Assembly: GCA_024400415.1 (NCBI GenBank)
Contig: JAKSMS010000011.1
Location: 1 to 46,123, forward strand
Source: Bacteroidales bacterium
GTDB taxonomy: Bacteria > Bacteroidota > Bacteroidia > Bacteroidales > P3
Reading direction: 5' to 3'
DNA length: 46,123 nt
Part shown: positions 9,054 through 19,075 of the stretch, in pieces
Position numbering within the stretch: the first letter of the stretch is position 1
Layout of the letters: each line of letters begins with the position of its first letter
Notes under the pieces: generated by a model
Databases searched by the model: none
What the model was told of the DNA's origin: nothing
What the model saw: only the letters and a program-made list of their open reading frames with translations
Position numbers and translations under genes: made by a program

Positions 9054-10342
9054 AGTACTACGCCGTAGTAGACTGCGACAACTGCTATGTGAGCTGCGAG
9101 CGGGTGTTTCGACCCGACCTTAGGGGGAAGCCCGTGGTGGTGCTGTCGAACAACGACGGCTGTGTGGTGGCGCGCTCCAACGAGGCCAAGGCGCTCGGCA
9201 TCAAGGCGGGCATGCCGTTCTTCAAGCTACAGCAGGAGTTTCCGGACAACAAGATTGCCGTGTTTTCGAGCAACTACGAGCTCTATGGCGACCTGACAGC
9301 CCGCATCATGGCCATCATCAGGCAGGAGTCGCCGGGCTATTTCCGCTACTCGATCGACGAGGCCTTTGTGACCCTCGACCATCTCGACGGACTGGACATC
9401 AAGGATTGGGGCGAAACGCTGCACAAGAAGATACTGCAGCGCGTGGGCATGCCGGTAAGCATCGGCATCGCCCCCAACAAGACGCTGGCCAAGATGGCTT
9501 CGCACTACGCCAAGCACTATCGCGGCTACAACCACTGCTGCCTCATCGACACTGACACGAAGCGGAGGAAGGCCCTGTCGCTCTACGACATCGACGAGGT
9601 GTGGGGCACCGGCCGCCGCTACGCCGAGAAGCTGCACAAGGTGGGCATCGCCAACGCCCTCGACTTTGCCAGCATGCGGCGCGAGGAGGTCAACGCCATG
9701 TTCCGCAACATAAATGCGCTGCGCACGTGGCGCGAACTCAACGGCGAAGACTGCGTGCCCGACGAGGTGATGGCCAAGAAGAAGAGCATTTGCGTGAGCA
9801 GGAGTTTCGACGGCATGGTGGCTGACTTGGACACGATAAAGGTTCATGTGGCAAACTTCGCAGCCAGGGTGTCGGAGAAACTGCGCAAGCAGGGCTCCTC
9901 GGCAGGAGTGGTGGGGGTGTTTGTGGCCACGAATCCCTTCAGGGAGGACCTGCTGCAGTATTCCAACTTTGCGGAACACCGATTCCTGACTCCGACCAAC
10001 GCGCTGATAGACATCAATAGGGCCGCGATGGCTTGCGTGGAGCAGGTTTATCGCGAAGGGTACCGCTATAAAAGGGCGGGGGTGATAGCCATGAGCATAG
10101 AGAGCGGAGGAGCCGTGCAGACCAACTTCTTGGACTTCGATGCGGAAAGGTTTCAGAAGATGAAGCGGCTGGACGAGGTGGTGGACCGAATCAACAAGGT
10201 GAACAGCACGGAAACCATCGTGCTGGGCGCCCAGCAGTACAAGGGGACGGGCAAGGCGCAGAAATGGGAAGAGGTGATCAAGCGCGACTACAAGAGCCCG
10301 AACTACACGACCCGCTGGAGCGACATCATGAAACTGAAATAG
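9050..10342 (+). CDS. umuC: Y-family DNA polymerase V catalytic subunit
   Basis: Translesion DNA polymerase, 430 residues. The N-terminus [20 protein letters not shown] holds the metal ligand Asp8 and the Cys-rich UmuC signature; the second acidic pair is Asp102-Glu103 in YSIDEAF. A little-finger domain covers roughly 240-350, and a C-terminal UmuC-specific region with a clamp-binding role follows. The ATG at 9050 is chosen because it overlaps the umuD stop as ATGA. An in-frame GTG-type start at 9017 would lie inside umuD and lacks homology. DinB is excluded by the adjacent umuD and the extended C-terminus. Confidence 0.94.
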   Translation: MKYYAVVDCDNCYVSCERVFRPDLRGKPVVVLSNNDGCVVARSNEAKALGIKAGMPFFKLQQEFPDNKIAVFSSNYELYGDLTARIMAIIRQESPGYFRYSIDEAFVTLDHLDGLDIKDWGETLHKKILQRVGMPVSIGIAPNKTLAKMASHYAKHYRGYNHCCLIDTDTKRRKALSLYDIDEVWGTGRRYAEKLHKVGIANALDFASMRREEVNAMFRNINALRTWRELNGEDCVPDEVMAKKKSICVSRSFDGMVADLDTIKVHVANFAARVSEKLRKQGSSAGVVGVFVATNPFREDLLQYSNFAEHRFLTPTNALIDINRAAMACVEQVYREGYRYKRAGVIAMSIESGGAVQTNFLDFDAERFQKMKRLDEVVDRINKVNSTETIVLGAQQYKGTGKAQKWEEVIKRDYKSPNYTTRWSDIMKLK

Positions 10343-10378
10343 CGGCCGGAGGCCTATAATAAAAGTCAAAAGGCCGCT
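10341..10378. terminator. Weak hairpin after umuC
   Basis: AGCGGCC and GGCCGCT can pair across a 24-nt loop directly over the umuC stop codon. No T-run follows, so termination is uncertain. Confidence 0.3.
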
Positions 10379-10410
10379 CAAACAACGAACAGCCTTCAGA
10401 ACTTGCGTAA

Positions 10411-10578
10411 TCAAAATTTGGGTGTCATCTCGAGGAGCAAGACTGCCGCTATTTGCCGCATCTCTGCGTGAACAGCTAACATAAAAAAGGAAAGGAAAAG
10501 GATTAATGTCAGCCTTGATGAACGAGATTGATATGCCAAACTCAATATTTTTTTCGTGGGCGGTCTATCTCTCGACAT
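10411..10578 (-). CDS. Possible 55-residue membrane microprotein
   Basis: A short frame starting MSRDRPPTKKILSL with a hydrophobic run LTLILFLSFFMLAVHA (about 24-38) after a basic N-terminus, as in single-pass small membrane proteins. A matching -7 box lies 27 bp before its ATG. There is no recognisable family, and chance is a real alternative in a 650-bp gene-free interval. Confidence 0.25.
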   Translation of the reverse strand: MSRDRPPTKKILSLAYQSRSSRLTLILFLSFFMLAVHAEMRQIAAVLLLEMTPKF

Positions 10579-10604
10579 GCGCTTCCACGTGATTGTTTTC
10601 GATG

Positions 10605-10612
10605 CAAAGATA
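10605..10612 (-). promoter_or_regulatory. -7 box in the umuC-araC interval
   Basis: TATCTTTG on the minus strand followed by CATCG. It would transcribe the 55-residue frame or a non-coding RNA antisense to the umuC 3' end. The rest of 10343-10920 shows nothing else recognisable. Confidence 0.4.
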
Positions 10613-10921
10613 CGACTATTTTCGATATACAGGCGCAACTGGCCATGAGTTGTTGTTGCTCGAAGCGAATAATGCATTTGCATCAATTGTTGCACTAGTT
10701 GTTGTATATTATTACAATATTGGTACACAGCAACATATCGCTACATCATCAACCGAAACGCCACCCAATAAAAAATAAAAGCAAAGAACAGCAATAACTT
10801 CTCGCAACGCCACAAAAACGAGGCAAAACAGGGCATGCGGAACGGCAGTTTGCTCAAAGGGAGGACCTAAACCACCGCTGCCCGGATCATGAGACGAACT
10901 GGAACGGGATAAAAAAAAATT

Positions 10922-10951
10922 TTGCAGGTACGATTACTTTACGTATCTTTG
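10922..10951 (+). promoter_or_regulatory. Complete Bacteroidetes promoter of the AraC-type regulator
   Basis: TTG (-33) and TATCTTTG (-7) separated by 19 bp, the consensus arrangement of the phylum. The start codon is 44 bp downstream. Confidence 0.75.
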
Positions 10952-10995
10952 CAGTTCAATTCCATTGATAATAGAAACGTAATCACGCACACAAC

Positions 10996-12192
10996 ATGAA
11001 GCGACTCGTCACCCTTATGCTGCTTGTAGGAGCCTGTCTGACGGCTCAGGCACAAGAAACATCGGCAACGCTGCTCCACGACCTCGACGCCGGCGTGAGA
11101 TTCATGGGCGTGACTACGATGATCACCTCGGCCCTGCTGCTGGCATTCACCAACCGAGGCAGGATCAGTTCGGGCGTATATTCCCGCTCGCGAATACTGA
11201 TGATCATATCCACGGTGCTGCTAGGAACGCTCATGCTCGGCCAATTCGTAGGCCACTTCAGAGAGCGCAGCCAATGCCTCTCGTGGGCAATCAGCCTGCT
11301 GGTGCTCTCGGTAGCGCTCACTTCGATAGGCTTGGGACAGATGAACCTGCTGCGAGCCGGACACAAGATGAAGCTGCCTGTATTGAAGGTGATAACCTTT
11401 ATATTGTCCTGCTACGTCATCACCATCATTGGCTACTATACCGGATACCTGATCAATGACGACGCCCCATGGAAAAGCGCCACAGCCATAGTGGCACTGC
11501 TATTCACCCTGAAGCTCGTACGCATGATGCGCATCATACTTTTGGACACAAAGAAGGTGCGCGTGACCCTGAACGACGAAGAACTGGAGATGCGCCAGCG
11601 AGTGCTGAAATACACCTCGGTGAGCGCCACATGGGTGCTGGCCCTCTCGCTGATTTCCCCCTGGATTGGATTGGTGTCGTACCCATTCGTGCATACGCTG
11701 CATGGATTCGTGATGTTTGGGCTTATGACCTGGTATGTGGCGAGCTTCATCATTTACGGCAACAAGATGGACGAGGTGATCTCCCTCGAAGACGAGATTC
11801 GCGAAACCCTCGAGACCAAAGACCCCGAAACGCCCGACAGCAAGGAGGACGACCAGCTCATTGCCGAAAAAGTGGAGGCCTGGATTGCCTCTAAGGCATT
11901 CTCGGACCCATCAATAAGCATCGATCTGGTTTCGAAGAACATGGGGCTGACGCCAGGCACACTGAGTCGATTCCTGAGCGACCACTATGATATTAAATAC
12001 CGCAACTGGATATCGCACCTGCGCATAGAATACGCCAAAGAGCTGATGGTACAGAATCCTAACTACTCCATCCAAGCCATTTCGGACCTCTGCGGATTCA
12101 AGGACAGGACTGCTTTCCAGCGCACCTTTGCCCAATATGTGGGCATGCCTCCACGCCAATGGGCCAACGCTAATGAGGGTATTAAGAATTAA
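10996..12192 (+). CDS. Membrane-anchored AraC-family transcriptional regulator
   Basis: A 398-residue protein. After a hydrophobic N-terminus (signal peptide or first membrane segment, ending in AQAQ) come about seven transmembrane segments spread over residues 30-260. An acidic linker (about 262-292) leads to a C-terminal AraC-type double helix-turn-helix (about 295-395) with the characteristic YSIQAISDLCGFKDRTAFQR and a terminal P-RQW. It probably senses a membrane or envelope cue and regulates genes from the membrane. It is monocistronic with its own consensus promoter, and the target is unknown. The integral-membrane sensor sets it apart from soluble AraC proteins and from hybrid two-component systems. 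Confidence 0.85.
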   Translation: MKRLVTLMLLVGACLTAQAQETSATLLHDLDAGVRFMGVTTMITSALLLAFTNRGRISSGVYSRSRILMIISTVLLGTLMLGQFVGHFRERSQCLSWAISLLVLSVALTSIGLGQMNLLRAGHKMKLPVLKVITFILSCYVITIIGYYTGYLINDDAPWKSATAIVALLFTLKLVRMMRIILLDTKKVRVTLNDEELEMRQRVLKYTSVSATWVLALSLISPWIGLVSYPFVHTLHGFVMFGLMTWYVASFIIYGNKMDEVISLEDEIRETLETKDPETPDSKEDDQLIAEKVEAWIASKAFSDPSISIDLVSKNMGLTPGTLSRFLSDHYDIKYRNWISHLRIEYAKELMVQNPNYSIQAISDLCGFKDRTAFQRTFAQYVGMPPRQWANANEGIKN

Positions 12193-12230
12193 GGCTTTAG
12201 ACTTTCGTTTTAAGATTTACGGCTTTAGGC

Positions 12231-12260
12231 TTGCCTGAATGAGAAAAAATGCGTATTTTT
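12231..12260 (+). promoter_or_regulatory. lysS promoter
   Basis: TTG and TATTTTTG separated by 20 bp, followed by GCAG. The leader of about 65 nt carries a GC-rich hairpin at 12273-12294 (GTGCGC ATTC GCGCAC core), an unusual feature in otherwise AT-rich flanking DNA. Confidence 0.7.
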
Positions 12261-12332
12261 GCAGAATCGTACGCGTGTGCGCATTCGCGCACGCATCATT
12301 ATTAATTACTGATAATCAAAACATAATATACA

Positions 12333-14051
12333 ATGGCAGAACTGAGTGAACAAGAACAGATTCGTCGTAACTCGCTTAACGAACTGAAGAAACTGGGTAT
12401 CAACCCCTACCCCGCAGCCCTCTATGAGGTGAATGCCAAATCTACCGAAATCCTCGAAAAATACCCACAGGACAACAGCCTGTTTCAAGAGGTGAGCATT
12501 GCCGGCCGCATCATGAGCCGCCGCATCATGGGCGCAGCCTCATTCGTGGAACTCCAGGACAGCTACGGCCGCATCCAGCTCTACGTGAAGCGCGACGAGA
12601 TATGTCCAGACGAGGACAAGACTATGTACAACACCGTCTTCAAGCGCCTGCTCGACATTGGCGACATCATTGGCGTGAAAGGCTATGTGTTCACTACCCA
12701 GACGGGAGAAATCTCTATCCACGTGAAAAGCATTACCGTGCTGAGCAAGAGCCTTCGCCCACTGCCTATCGTAAAAGAGAAGGACGGACAGGTATACGAT
12801 GCCTTTGAAGACCCCGAGTTGCGCTACCGCCAGCGCTATGTGGACCTGATCGTGAACAACGGCACCAAAGAGACCTTCCAGAAGCGCGCCACCATCGTAC
12901 GCACAATGCGCCAGGTTTTCGACGAGGCTGGATTCACCGAGGTTGAGACCCCTATGCTGCAGCAGATTGCCGGCGGCGCCAGCGCCAGACCCTTCATCAC
13001 CCACCACAATGCACTGAATATCGACCTCTACCTGCGTATCGCCACCGAGCTGTACCTCAAGCGCCTCATCGTGGGCGGCTTTGAAGGCGTATACGAGATC
13101 GGCCGCAACTTCCGCAACGAAGGCATGGACCGCTCGCACAACCCTGAATTCACCTGCATGGAGCTCTACGTTGCCTATAAGGACTACAACTGGATGATGG
13201 AATTCACTGAGAAGCTTCTGGAGCGCATCTGCATCGCCGTGAACGGCTCTACCGAGGTGAAGATTGGCGACAATGTGGTAAGCTTCAAGGCTCCTTATCG
13301 CCGCCTGCCTATCCTAGAGGCCATCAAGGAGAAGACCGGCTACGACCTGGAAAAGATGAGCGAGGACGAGATGCGCGAAGCCGCCAAGAAATGCGGCGTG
13401 GAGGTGGACGACACCATGGGACGCGGCAAGCTGATCGACGAAATCTTCGGCGAGACCTGCGAGGGCACCTTCATCCAGCCAACCTTTATCACCGACTACC
13501 CCGTAGAGATGTCGCCACTCACCAAGATGCACCGCTCTAAGCCCGGCCTCACCGAGCGCTTCGAACTGATGGTGAACGGCAAAGAGCTGGCCAACGCATA
13601 CTCCGAGCTCAACGACCCAATCGACCAAGAAGAGCGCTTCATAGAGCAGATGAAGCTGGCCGACAAGGGCGACGACGAGGCCATGATTATCGACCACGAC
13701 TTCCTGCGCGCCCTGCAGTACGGCATGCCTCCTACCAGCGGTATCGGCATCGGCATCGACCGACTTGTGATGTTCATGACCGGCAAGCCTAGCATTCAGG
13801 ACGTACTGCTGTTCCCACAGATGCGCCCCGAGAAGAAGCCTACCGTAACCACCGACGAAGAGTTCGTGGCCCACGGCGTAGCAGCCGAGTGGGTTCCCGT
13901 GATCCGCAAGGCCGGCATCAACACCATAGCCCAGCTCAAGGAAGCCAACCCCAACAAGCTCTACAACGACTTGAACGGCCTCCGCAAGAAGAACAAGATG
14001 GACATCCCTCCTGTTCAGAAAGAAGCTGTCGAGGCTTGGATCAACGCATAA
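12333..14051 (+). CDS. lysS: Lysyl-tRNA synthetase, class II
   Basis: Charges tRNA-Lys with lysine using ATP, in the cytoplasm. An N-terminal OB-fold anticodon-binding domain (about 55-165) is followed by the class II catalytic core. Motif 2 is [20 protein letters not shown] near 265 and motif 3 is [12 protein letters not shown] near 470. The last 65 residues form a helical extension with a helix-hairpin-helix look ([14 protein letters not shown]), commonly present in Bacteroidetes LysS but absent from the roughly 505-residue E. coli enzyme. This explains the 572-residue length. Own promoter; bidirectional terminator after it. Confidence 0.97.
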   Translation: MAELSEQEQIRRNSLNELKKLGINPYPAALYEVNAKSTEILEKYPQDNSLFQEVSIAGRIMSRRIMGAASFVELQDSYGRIQLYVKRDEICPDEDKTMYNTVFKRLLDIGDIIGVKGYVFTTQTGEISIHVKSITVLSKSLRPLPIVKEKDGQVYDAFEDPELRYRQRYVDLIVNNGTKETFQKRATIVRTMRQVFDEAGFTEVETPMLQQIAGGASARPFITHHNALNIDLYLRIATELYLKRLIVGGFEGVYEIGRNFRNEGMDRSHNPEFTCMELYVAYKDYNWMMEFTEKLLERICIAVNGSTEVKIGDNVVSFKAPYRRLPILEAIKEKTGYDLEKMSEDEMREAAKKCGVEVDDTMGRGKLIDEIFGETCEGTFIQPTFITDYPVEMSPLTKMHRSKPGLTERFELMVNGKELANAYSELNDPIDQEERFIEQMKLADKGDDEAMIIDHDFLRALQYGMPPTSGIGIGIDRLVMFMTGKPSIQDVLLFPQMRPEKKPTVTTDEEFVAHGVAAEWVPVIRKAGINTIAQLKEANPNKLYNDLNGLRKKNKMDIPPVQKEAVEAWINA

Positions 14052-14077
14052 CGACACTCTAGATAGAGAAAAAAAAG

Positions 14078-14108
14078 AAGAAGAGCGGCCATAGACCGCT
14101 CTTCTTTA
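14078..14108. terminator. Bidirectional terminator between lysS and ung
   Basis: An 11-bp perfect stem, AAGAAGAGCGG with CCGCTCTTCTT, and a 7-nt loop. It is flanked by an A-run on the left and T-rich DNA on the right, so it serves both converging genes. Confidence 0.85.
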
Positions 14109-14123
14109 TTGCTATAAAAAAGA

Positions 14124-14798
14124 TTAGATAATCCTTGTCCAATCGATTGGGTCAAGCCCTTGCTGCTGCAAGAGGGCGTTGCATTTAGAGAAATGCCGAC
14201 ACCCAAAGAAACCGCGATACACGCTCAAGGGCGACGGATGCGGCGCTTCGAGAATAAAATGCTTGGAACGGTCGATGAGGGCAGCCTTCTTGCGAGCATA
14301 TCCGCCCCACAACAGAAAGACGAGTCCGCTTCGATTAAGCGAGAGGGCGCTTATGGCAGCATCGGTAAAGGTCTCCCAACCCTTATTTTGGTGGCTTCCG
14401 GCAAGATGTGCCCTAACCGTCAACGTAGCATTGAGGAGTAGCACCCCTTGATCGGCCCATCCGGTAAGATTACCCGAAGTGGATGGGATTTGCGTTCCTA
14501 GATCGGAGTTGATCTCCTTGATAATATTCACCAGCGAAGGCGGCACCTGGACCCCTTGTGGGACAGAGAAACACAGGCCATGAGCCTGGCCCGGCTCATG
14601 ATATGGATCTTGGCCTATGATGACAACCTTCACCTTGTCGAATGGGGTATGGTCGAAAGCCGCAAAGATGTCGCCACCCTTAGGATAGACAGCATACTGC
14701 TGGCGCTCAGCCACAAGAAAAGCCTTGAGCTGTTCGAAATAAGGAGCATCAAACTGTGGCTGCAGCTGTGCCAGCCAAGAAGGATCTATCTTCACCAT
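14124..14798 (-). CDS. ung: Uracil-DNA glycosylase, family 1
   Basis: Excises uracil from DNA to start base-excision repair. At 224 residues it has typical length. The catalytic water-activating motif GQDPYH places Asp64, and the minor-groove loop HPSPLS begins at His187. It is the last gene of the leftward cluster, 20 bp after the metallo-hydrolase gene. Confidence 0.97.
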   Translation of the reverse strand: MVKIDPSWLAQLQPQFDAPYFEQLKAFLVAERQQYAVYPKGGDIFAAFDHTPFDKVKVVIIGQDPYHEPGQAHGLCFSVPQGVQVPPSLVNIIKEINSDLGTQIPSTSGNLTGWADQGVLLLNATLTVRAHLAGSHQNKGWETFTDAAISALSLNRSGLVFLLWGGYARKKAALIDRSKHFILEAPHPSPLSVYRGFFGCRHFSKCNALLQQQGLDPIDWTRII

Positions 14799-14818
14799 AG
14801 AGTTAAGACTTAAGGCCT

Positions 14819-15466
14819 TTAGTATTCAAAAAGGAATGGATTGTTGCGCTCGTCGCCGATAGTGGAGAAATCGCCATGGCCTGGAAGAACGGCATAATCG
14901 TCGTCGAGGACCAACAACCGCTCGCGGATGCTGAGGATCAGCTTATCGAAACTGCCGCCCGGAAGGTCGGTACGTCCAATAGAGCCACAGAAGAGGGCGT
15001 CGCCCGTGATGACATGCCTCTCTTGGTGCAGCACGAAGGCCATGCTGCCCTCGAGATGGCCAGGAACCTCGCGGCACTCTATCTCAGACTCACCAAGCAT
15101 CAGCTTAGATCCCTCATGAATGAGCACACACTCCACACTTCCGAGATCGGCCAAGTCGAACCCCATTGCAGGAGCATAGACTGGAGCCTGCTGCAAAAAT
15201 GGGAGGCTATCCTTATGGAGATGCACCGGAAGATGATAGGTATCGCAGGCATGCGCCAATCCGGCCAGATGGTCCACGTGGGCATGAGTGAGCAATATAT
15301 ACTTCACCTTTAGACTATTGCGCTCGATATACTGGTCCAACTGAGCATCCTCATAAGAGGCCAAAGCGCAAGGATCTACGATAGCGCTCTCGCGAGTGGC
15401 CTCGTCGAAAAGCAGGAAGCAGTTGGTCTGATAATGATTAAATACAAACTGTTTGATCTGAATCAT
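14819..15466 (-). CDS. Metallo-beta-lactamase-fold hydrolase (glyoxalase II-like)
   Basis: A 215-residue MBL-fold enzyme. THAHVDH supplies His61, His63, Asp65 and His66. Later ligands are in VPGHLEG (near 138), ITGDALF (near 158) and the final LPGHGD (near 199). The short form lacks the extra C-terminal helices of true glyoxalase II, so a general thioester or sulfur-compound hydrolase is as likely. It sits between the TonB-dependent receptor and ung with gaps of 11 and 20 bp, which suggests co-transcription. Confidence 0.85.
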   Translation of the reverse strand: MIQIKQFVFNHYQTNCFLLFDEATRESAIVDPCALASYEDAQLDQYIERNSLKVKYILLTHAHVDHLAGLAHACDTYHLPVHLHKDSLPFLQQAPVYAPAMGFDLADLGSVECVLIHEGSKLMLGESEIECREVPGHLEGSMAFVLHQERHVITGDALFCGSIGRTDLPGGSFDKLILSIRERLLVLDDDYAVLPGHGDFSTIGDERNNPFLFEY

Positions 15467-15477
15467 AACTGATGGTA

Positions 15478-17799
15478 TTAGAAGTGGAGGTTAGCACCCA
15501 GACAGGCCATAAAGGGCAGCTGGTTGACGCGGTCGAAAGTAACGCGGTCGAAATAGAAAATGTTTTGGCGGCTGTAGACATTGGTCATGCTGAGACTAAT
15601 CTCCAGCATGGTATGCTTGCCGAGCACGATCTTGCGCTTGGCGCCAAGGTCGAGGCGATGATAGCTAGGCAGACGCCCGCCATAAATCTCGCCATAATGG
15701 AGGCCCAGCTGGCCGGCACCAGTGGTATAATCGGTATTGACACCGCCGGCAAAAGAAATCTGCTCATAGGCGCCTTGAGTCTGCGTGAAGGGGAATCCGC
15801 TGCCAAAACTCCAGCGGCCGCTAATTTCCCAGTCGTGGTCTTCGCCCAAAGTATAGGTTGCCATAAGGTTGACCGTATGGCGGCGGTCGTAGTGAGGGCT
15901 ATAGGTACGGACATCGTCGGTACGGGAAACCCATCCCAGAGAGTATGTGGCCCAGATATAGAGCGGACCGAAATCGTAGCATGAGCTGATGTCCAAACCA
16001 TAAGCCTTTCCCTTCTCATAGATGAAGTCCTTGAGGAAATACTCCGGCTTCTCATAAGCGCCGCCAGGAGCATAGGCTGGGTCATTCTCATCATACATCT
16101 GGTTGTGGTTGCTATTGAGCAGCTGGCTGAAGTTCTTGAAATAGAGCTCCGCATTCACGTTCCAGAAGGTGGTGATATCGTATTCAGCGCCAAGGATCAC
16201 ATGCTGAGCATGCTGCACACACCCCTCTTTGGGCTGGCCCATGAAGGTGCTGGCACAATTGAGGGCGCCCGACCCCGTCAGGAATCCGCTGAACAGATTC
16301 ACAATATCGGCATCAGAACGGGCATCAAGGAACACCTGGCTATAAAGGCCTCCGGCAAACTTGAATCGCAGATTGTCAGTGGCATTGAATTTAGCGGCCA
16401 AGCGAGGCTCGACGCTCGTCTCCGAAAGCGACGTATAGTTCACAATTCGTACGCCAGGGTCGAGCAGCCATTTATCGAGATGCACATTATAGGCGCCAAA
16501 CAGCGAGAAGTTGGTAATATTCTCTGCCTGGCTCTTCGAGATACCGAAATCGTTGGTGAACTTATAGTCGGTGGCATAGCCCTCGAAGCTTAATCCATAA
16601 GTAAGCTTATTCTTGCCATAGAAGTTGGCGATATCGAAGGTCATGTTGAAGCCGCCTATGCTGCTATACTTATCCGCGCCCGAGGCGTCGTTCATATTGA
16701 TACGGTAGTTTGAGTAGGCCAGACTGCCCTCCACAACCGTCGAGGATCCAGTTGCCAGCACAAAGTTGCCGCCAACGCCATAATTGTTCCAGTGATAATC
16801 AGCAAGCGACTGGTAGTTGCTGACCTGGTCGTCGTAGCGGAAGCCAAAGAAGTTGGCCTTACTGCCCGTGCCCGAATTGACGCTGAGCTTGCCATAGAGG
16901 TCGGTGTAGTCAAACGGAAGGCCGCCTCCTACATAAGGGTATATTATCTCCGAGGTCTTGCTAAGATATGAATTCTTGGCAGAAACCACATAGGTGATCG
17001 TAGAGCGGTCATCGCCCTTCTCCTTCTTAAGGGGGCCTTCCATCAGCAGGCTGGCTCCAAACGTATTCAGACCCACCTTTCCGCTATGGCGCTTCTTATT
17101 GCCATCGCGCGTAGTAATATCCATCACAGAAGAGAGTCGGCCGCCATATTTGGCGCCAAAACCGCCCGTATAGATATCGGCATTCAAGATAAGGTCGGTC
17201 TCAAAGATTGAATAGAGACCGATAGAATGGAACGGATTATACACTATCATTCCGTCAAGCAGACATAGGTTCTGAATCATGGAACCGCCTCGGATATAGA
17301 GCTGTCCGCCCTGGTCGCCGGTGGAATTGACGCCGGGAAGCACCTGCAGATACTGCGCCAAGTCGGCCTGGCCGCCGATAGAGGGCATCTGCTTGATCTG
17401 CGAAGCACTAATCTTCTCTACCGAAACCTGGGTGAGGTTCTTGCGTTCCTCAACCTTGTTCTCAGTAATCACCACCTCCTTCATCATGGTGGCAGTAGGC
17501 TTTATCTGGATGGTGACCGACACCACATTCTTTTTTGCCAAGACCACCTCCTTGCGAAACTCCTCATAGCCCACATATCTGGCCAAAAGCGTGTAGGTGC
17601 CGTCAGGCACTTTGTTGATCAAGAAAAAGCCATTGATATCTGTAGTAGCGCCATACGAGGTGCCCTCCAGCATGATGTTTGCAAACGGGATTGCCTCTCC
17701 ATTCTTATCGTCATACAACACACCCTTTACAGTATTTTGAGCAAAAGAGCCCATACAGCAGCAGGCAAAAAACAAGAGGATTAATAACTTTCTATTCAT
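15478..17799 (-). CDS. TonB-dependent outer-membrane receptor
   Basis: A 773-residue outer-membrane transporter. It has a signal peptide (LLILLFFACCCMGSFAQ), a CarboxypepD-regulatory-like beta-sandwich (about 22-110, VKGVLYDDKNGEAIPFANI), a plug domain with QVLPGVNSTGDQGGQLYIRGG and LLDGMIVYNP (about 120-230), and a beta-barrel to a C-terminal Phe. It is energised by TonB-ExbBD. The substrate cannot be read from sequence. No SusD partner is adjacent, so it is not a classical polysaccharide-utilisation pair. It lies 8 bp downstream of holA and 11 bp upstream of the metallo-hydrolase gene, an odd pairing of a replication gene with an outer-membrane receptor. Confidence 0.92.
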   Translation of the reverse strand: MNRKLLILLFFACCCMGSFAQNTVKGVLYDDKNGEAIPFANIMLEGTSYGATTDINGFFLINKVPDGTYTLLARYVGYEEFRKEVVLAKKNVVSVTIQIKPTATMMKEVVITENKVEERKNLTQVSVEKISASQIKQMPSIGGQADLAQYLQVLPGVNSTGDQGGQLYIRGGSMIQNLCLLDGMIVYNPFHSIGLYSIFETDLILNADIYTGGFGAKYGGRLSSVMDITTRDGNKKRHSGKVGLNTFGASLLMEGPLKKEKGDDRSTITYVVSAKNSYLSKTSEIIYPYVGGGLPFDYTDLYGKLSVNSGTGSKANFFGFRYDDQVSNYQSLADYHWNNYGVGGNFVLATGSSTVVEGSLAYSNYRINMNDASGADKYSSIGGFNMTFDIANFYGKNKLTYGLSFEGYATDYKFTNDFGISKSQAENITNFSLFGAYNVHLDKWLLDPGVRIVNYTSLSETSVEPRLAAKFNATDNLRFKFAGGLYSQVFLDARSDADIVNLFSGFLTGSGALNCASTFMGQPKEGCVQHAQHVILGAEYDITTFWNVNAELYFKNFSQLLNSNHNQMYDENDPAYAPGGAYEKPEYFLKDFIYEKGKAYGLDISSCYDFGPLYIWATYSLGWVSRTDDVRTYSPHYDRRHTVNLMATYTLGEDHDWEISGRWSFGSGFPFTQTQGAYEQISFAGGVNTDYTTGAGQLGLHYGEIYGGRLPSYHRLDLGAKRKIVLGKHTMLEISLSMTNVYSRQNIFYFDRVTFDRVNQLPFMACLGANLHF

Positions 17800-17807
17800 T
17801 TTATGGA

Positions 17808-18797
17808 TTAATGGATAATCTTAAATATCATTTCTTTATACAGCTCGCCATCAGTAATGGAGCCCGAATTATTGACACCCTTCGATTTGAGGTCGGCATC
17901 GTAGAGATACTTGATGCATGAAGCCAGCTTGGGTAACGTATAGTTTTGGCTAGCCATCTGATAATCGGCCACCGGCCAGACCCTAACCCCCGCAGGGTCT
18001 TGAATATAGGCCATCACCTTGACAAAGAAAGCATACAGCATAGGCAGTACCATCTGGATAGGATTGGCCTTAGGATTAGCAGCAAAATTATTGACGATAC
18101 GGTTGCACTTCTCTATATCGCGACGCGCAATAGCCGACTGAAGTTCAAAAACATTGTAGTCCTTGCTGATTCCGATATAGCGCTCCACCACGGCATCGCC
18201 GATCACCGTACCCTTAGGTTCGGCCACAAAGACTTTCGACAATTCGTTGGTAATCTTGCTGAGGTCGCTGCCCACATATTCCGAAATCAGGTTTGCCACC
18301 TTTTCCGTCACCTCATATCCATTCGACTTCACAAACTGCGAAATCCAAAGAGGCAGTTTGGCTTCAGCAACAGGATTGGCCTCAAACACAACGCCGGCCT
18401 TCTCGATAGCCTTATAGGCCTTAGATCGTTTATCAAGCTTCTTGTGGCGATGGCAGAACACCAATACCGTTTGAGGCTGCGGATGCTCAAGATATTTAGC
18501 CAGCAGGTCCCAGGCACCATCGCGCGTTGGAATGTCCTGAGCCTCTTTTACCATCACCAACTGCCGTTCCGACATCATGGGGTATCGCTGAGCTAGGGCA
18601 ACAACATCGCGCATCTCGACATCGCGGCCATACAGTACCGACTGGTCGAAATCACGGTTTTCCTCAGGAACGACTATAGCTTCAAGAAAATCAGACACCC
18701 GGTCGATGAAATAATTTTCATCACCCGTGAGAAGATATACTGGAGCATACTTTCCAGCCTTGCAATCGGAAACAATCTGACTTTCAGTAATTGACAT
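17808..18797 (-). CDS. holA: DNA polymerase III delta subunit
   Basis: The clamp-loader subunit that opens the beta sliding clamp. The 329 residues match HolA length and layout: an AAA-like N-terminus (YLLTGDENYFIDRVSDFL) without a functional Walker A, and a helical collar domain after about 210 (SIARRDIEKCN-like helix). It is the first gene of the holA-receptor-hydrolase-ung cluster. Two -7 boxes precede it. Its C-terminus (KEMIFKIIH) ends just before the receptor gene. Confidence 0.93.
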   Translation of the reverse strand: MSITESQIVSDCKAGKYAPVYLLTGDENYFIDRVSDFLEAIVVPEENRDFDQSVLYGRDVEMRDVVALAQRYPMMSERQLVMVKEAQDIPTRDGAWDLLAKYLEHPQPQTVLVFCHRHKKLDKRSKAYKAIEKAGVVFEANPVAEAKLPLWISQFVKSNGYEVTEKVANLISEYVGSDLSKITNELSKVFVAEPKGTVIGDAVVERYIGISKDYNVFELQSAIARRDIEKCNRIVNNFAANPKANPIQMVLPMLYAFFVKVMAYIQDPAGVRVWPVADYQMASQNYTLPKLASCIKYLYDADLKSKGVNNSGSITDGELYKEMIFKIIH

Positions 18798-18823
18798 TTA
18801 TATTACACTTTTTAATTATTGTA

Positions 18824-18831
18824 CAAAAATA
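18824..18831 (-). promoter_or_regulatory. holA promoter box
   Basis: TATTTTTG on the minus strand, 26 bp before the ATG. A second candidate, TAATTTTG, lies at 18851-18858. Confidence 0.5.
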
Positions 18832-19061
18832 CATAAAAAAAATGAATCGGCAAAATTACGCCCACACAAAGCTGCTCAAAAATAGGAAAAACGACATTAA
18901 AACGCCAAAAGCAGGCACATTTTAACCACCAAGCAAGGTGGGATTTTAAGACAGTATATAATTTTCGACACCTAAAAACGCATTTTTAACCCCAAAACAC
19001 ACATTTTAACCTCAATTGCAACCACCAAAAACTATCCAAGCAAAAATCACAAGAATTATTG

Positions 19062-19069
19062 TACTTTTG
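19062..19069 (+). promoter_or_regulatory. -7 box of a non-coding transcript
   Basis: TACTTTTG followed by CAATCG. No gene follows, but a strong terminator ends about 100 nt downstream. Confidence 0.5.
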
Positions 19070-19075
19070 CAATCG

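Noticed and set aside
9227-10414. 395-residue minus-strand frame covering umuC
   Set aside because: Complement artefact of a high-GC gene; umuC on the plus strand has all catalytic motifs.
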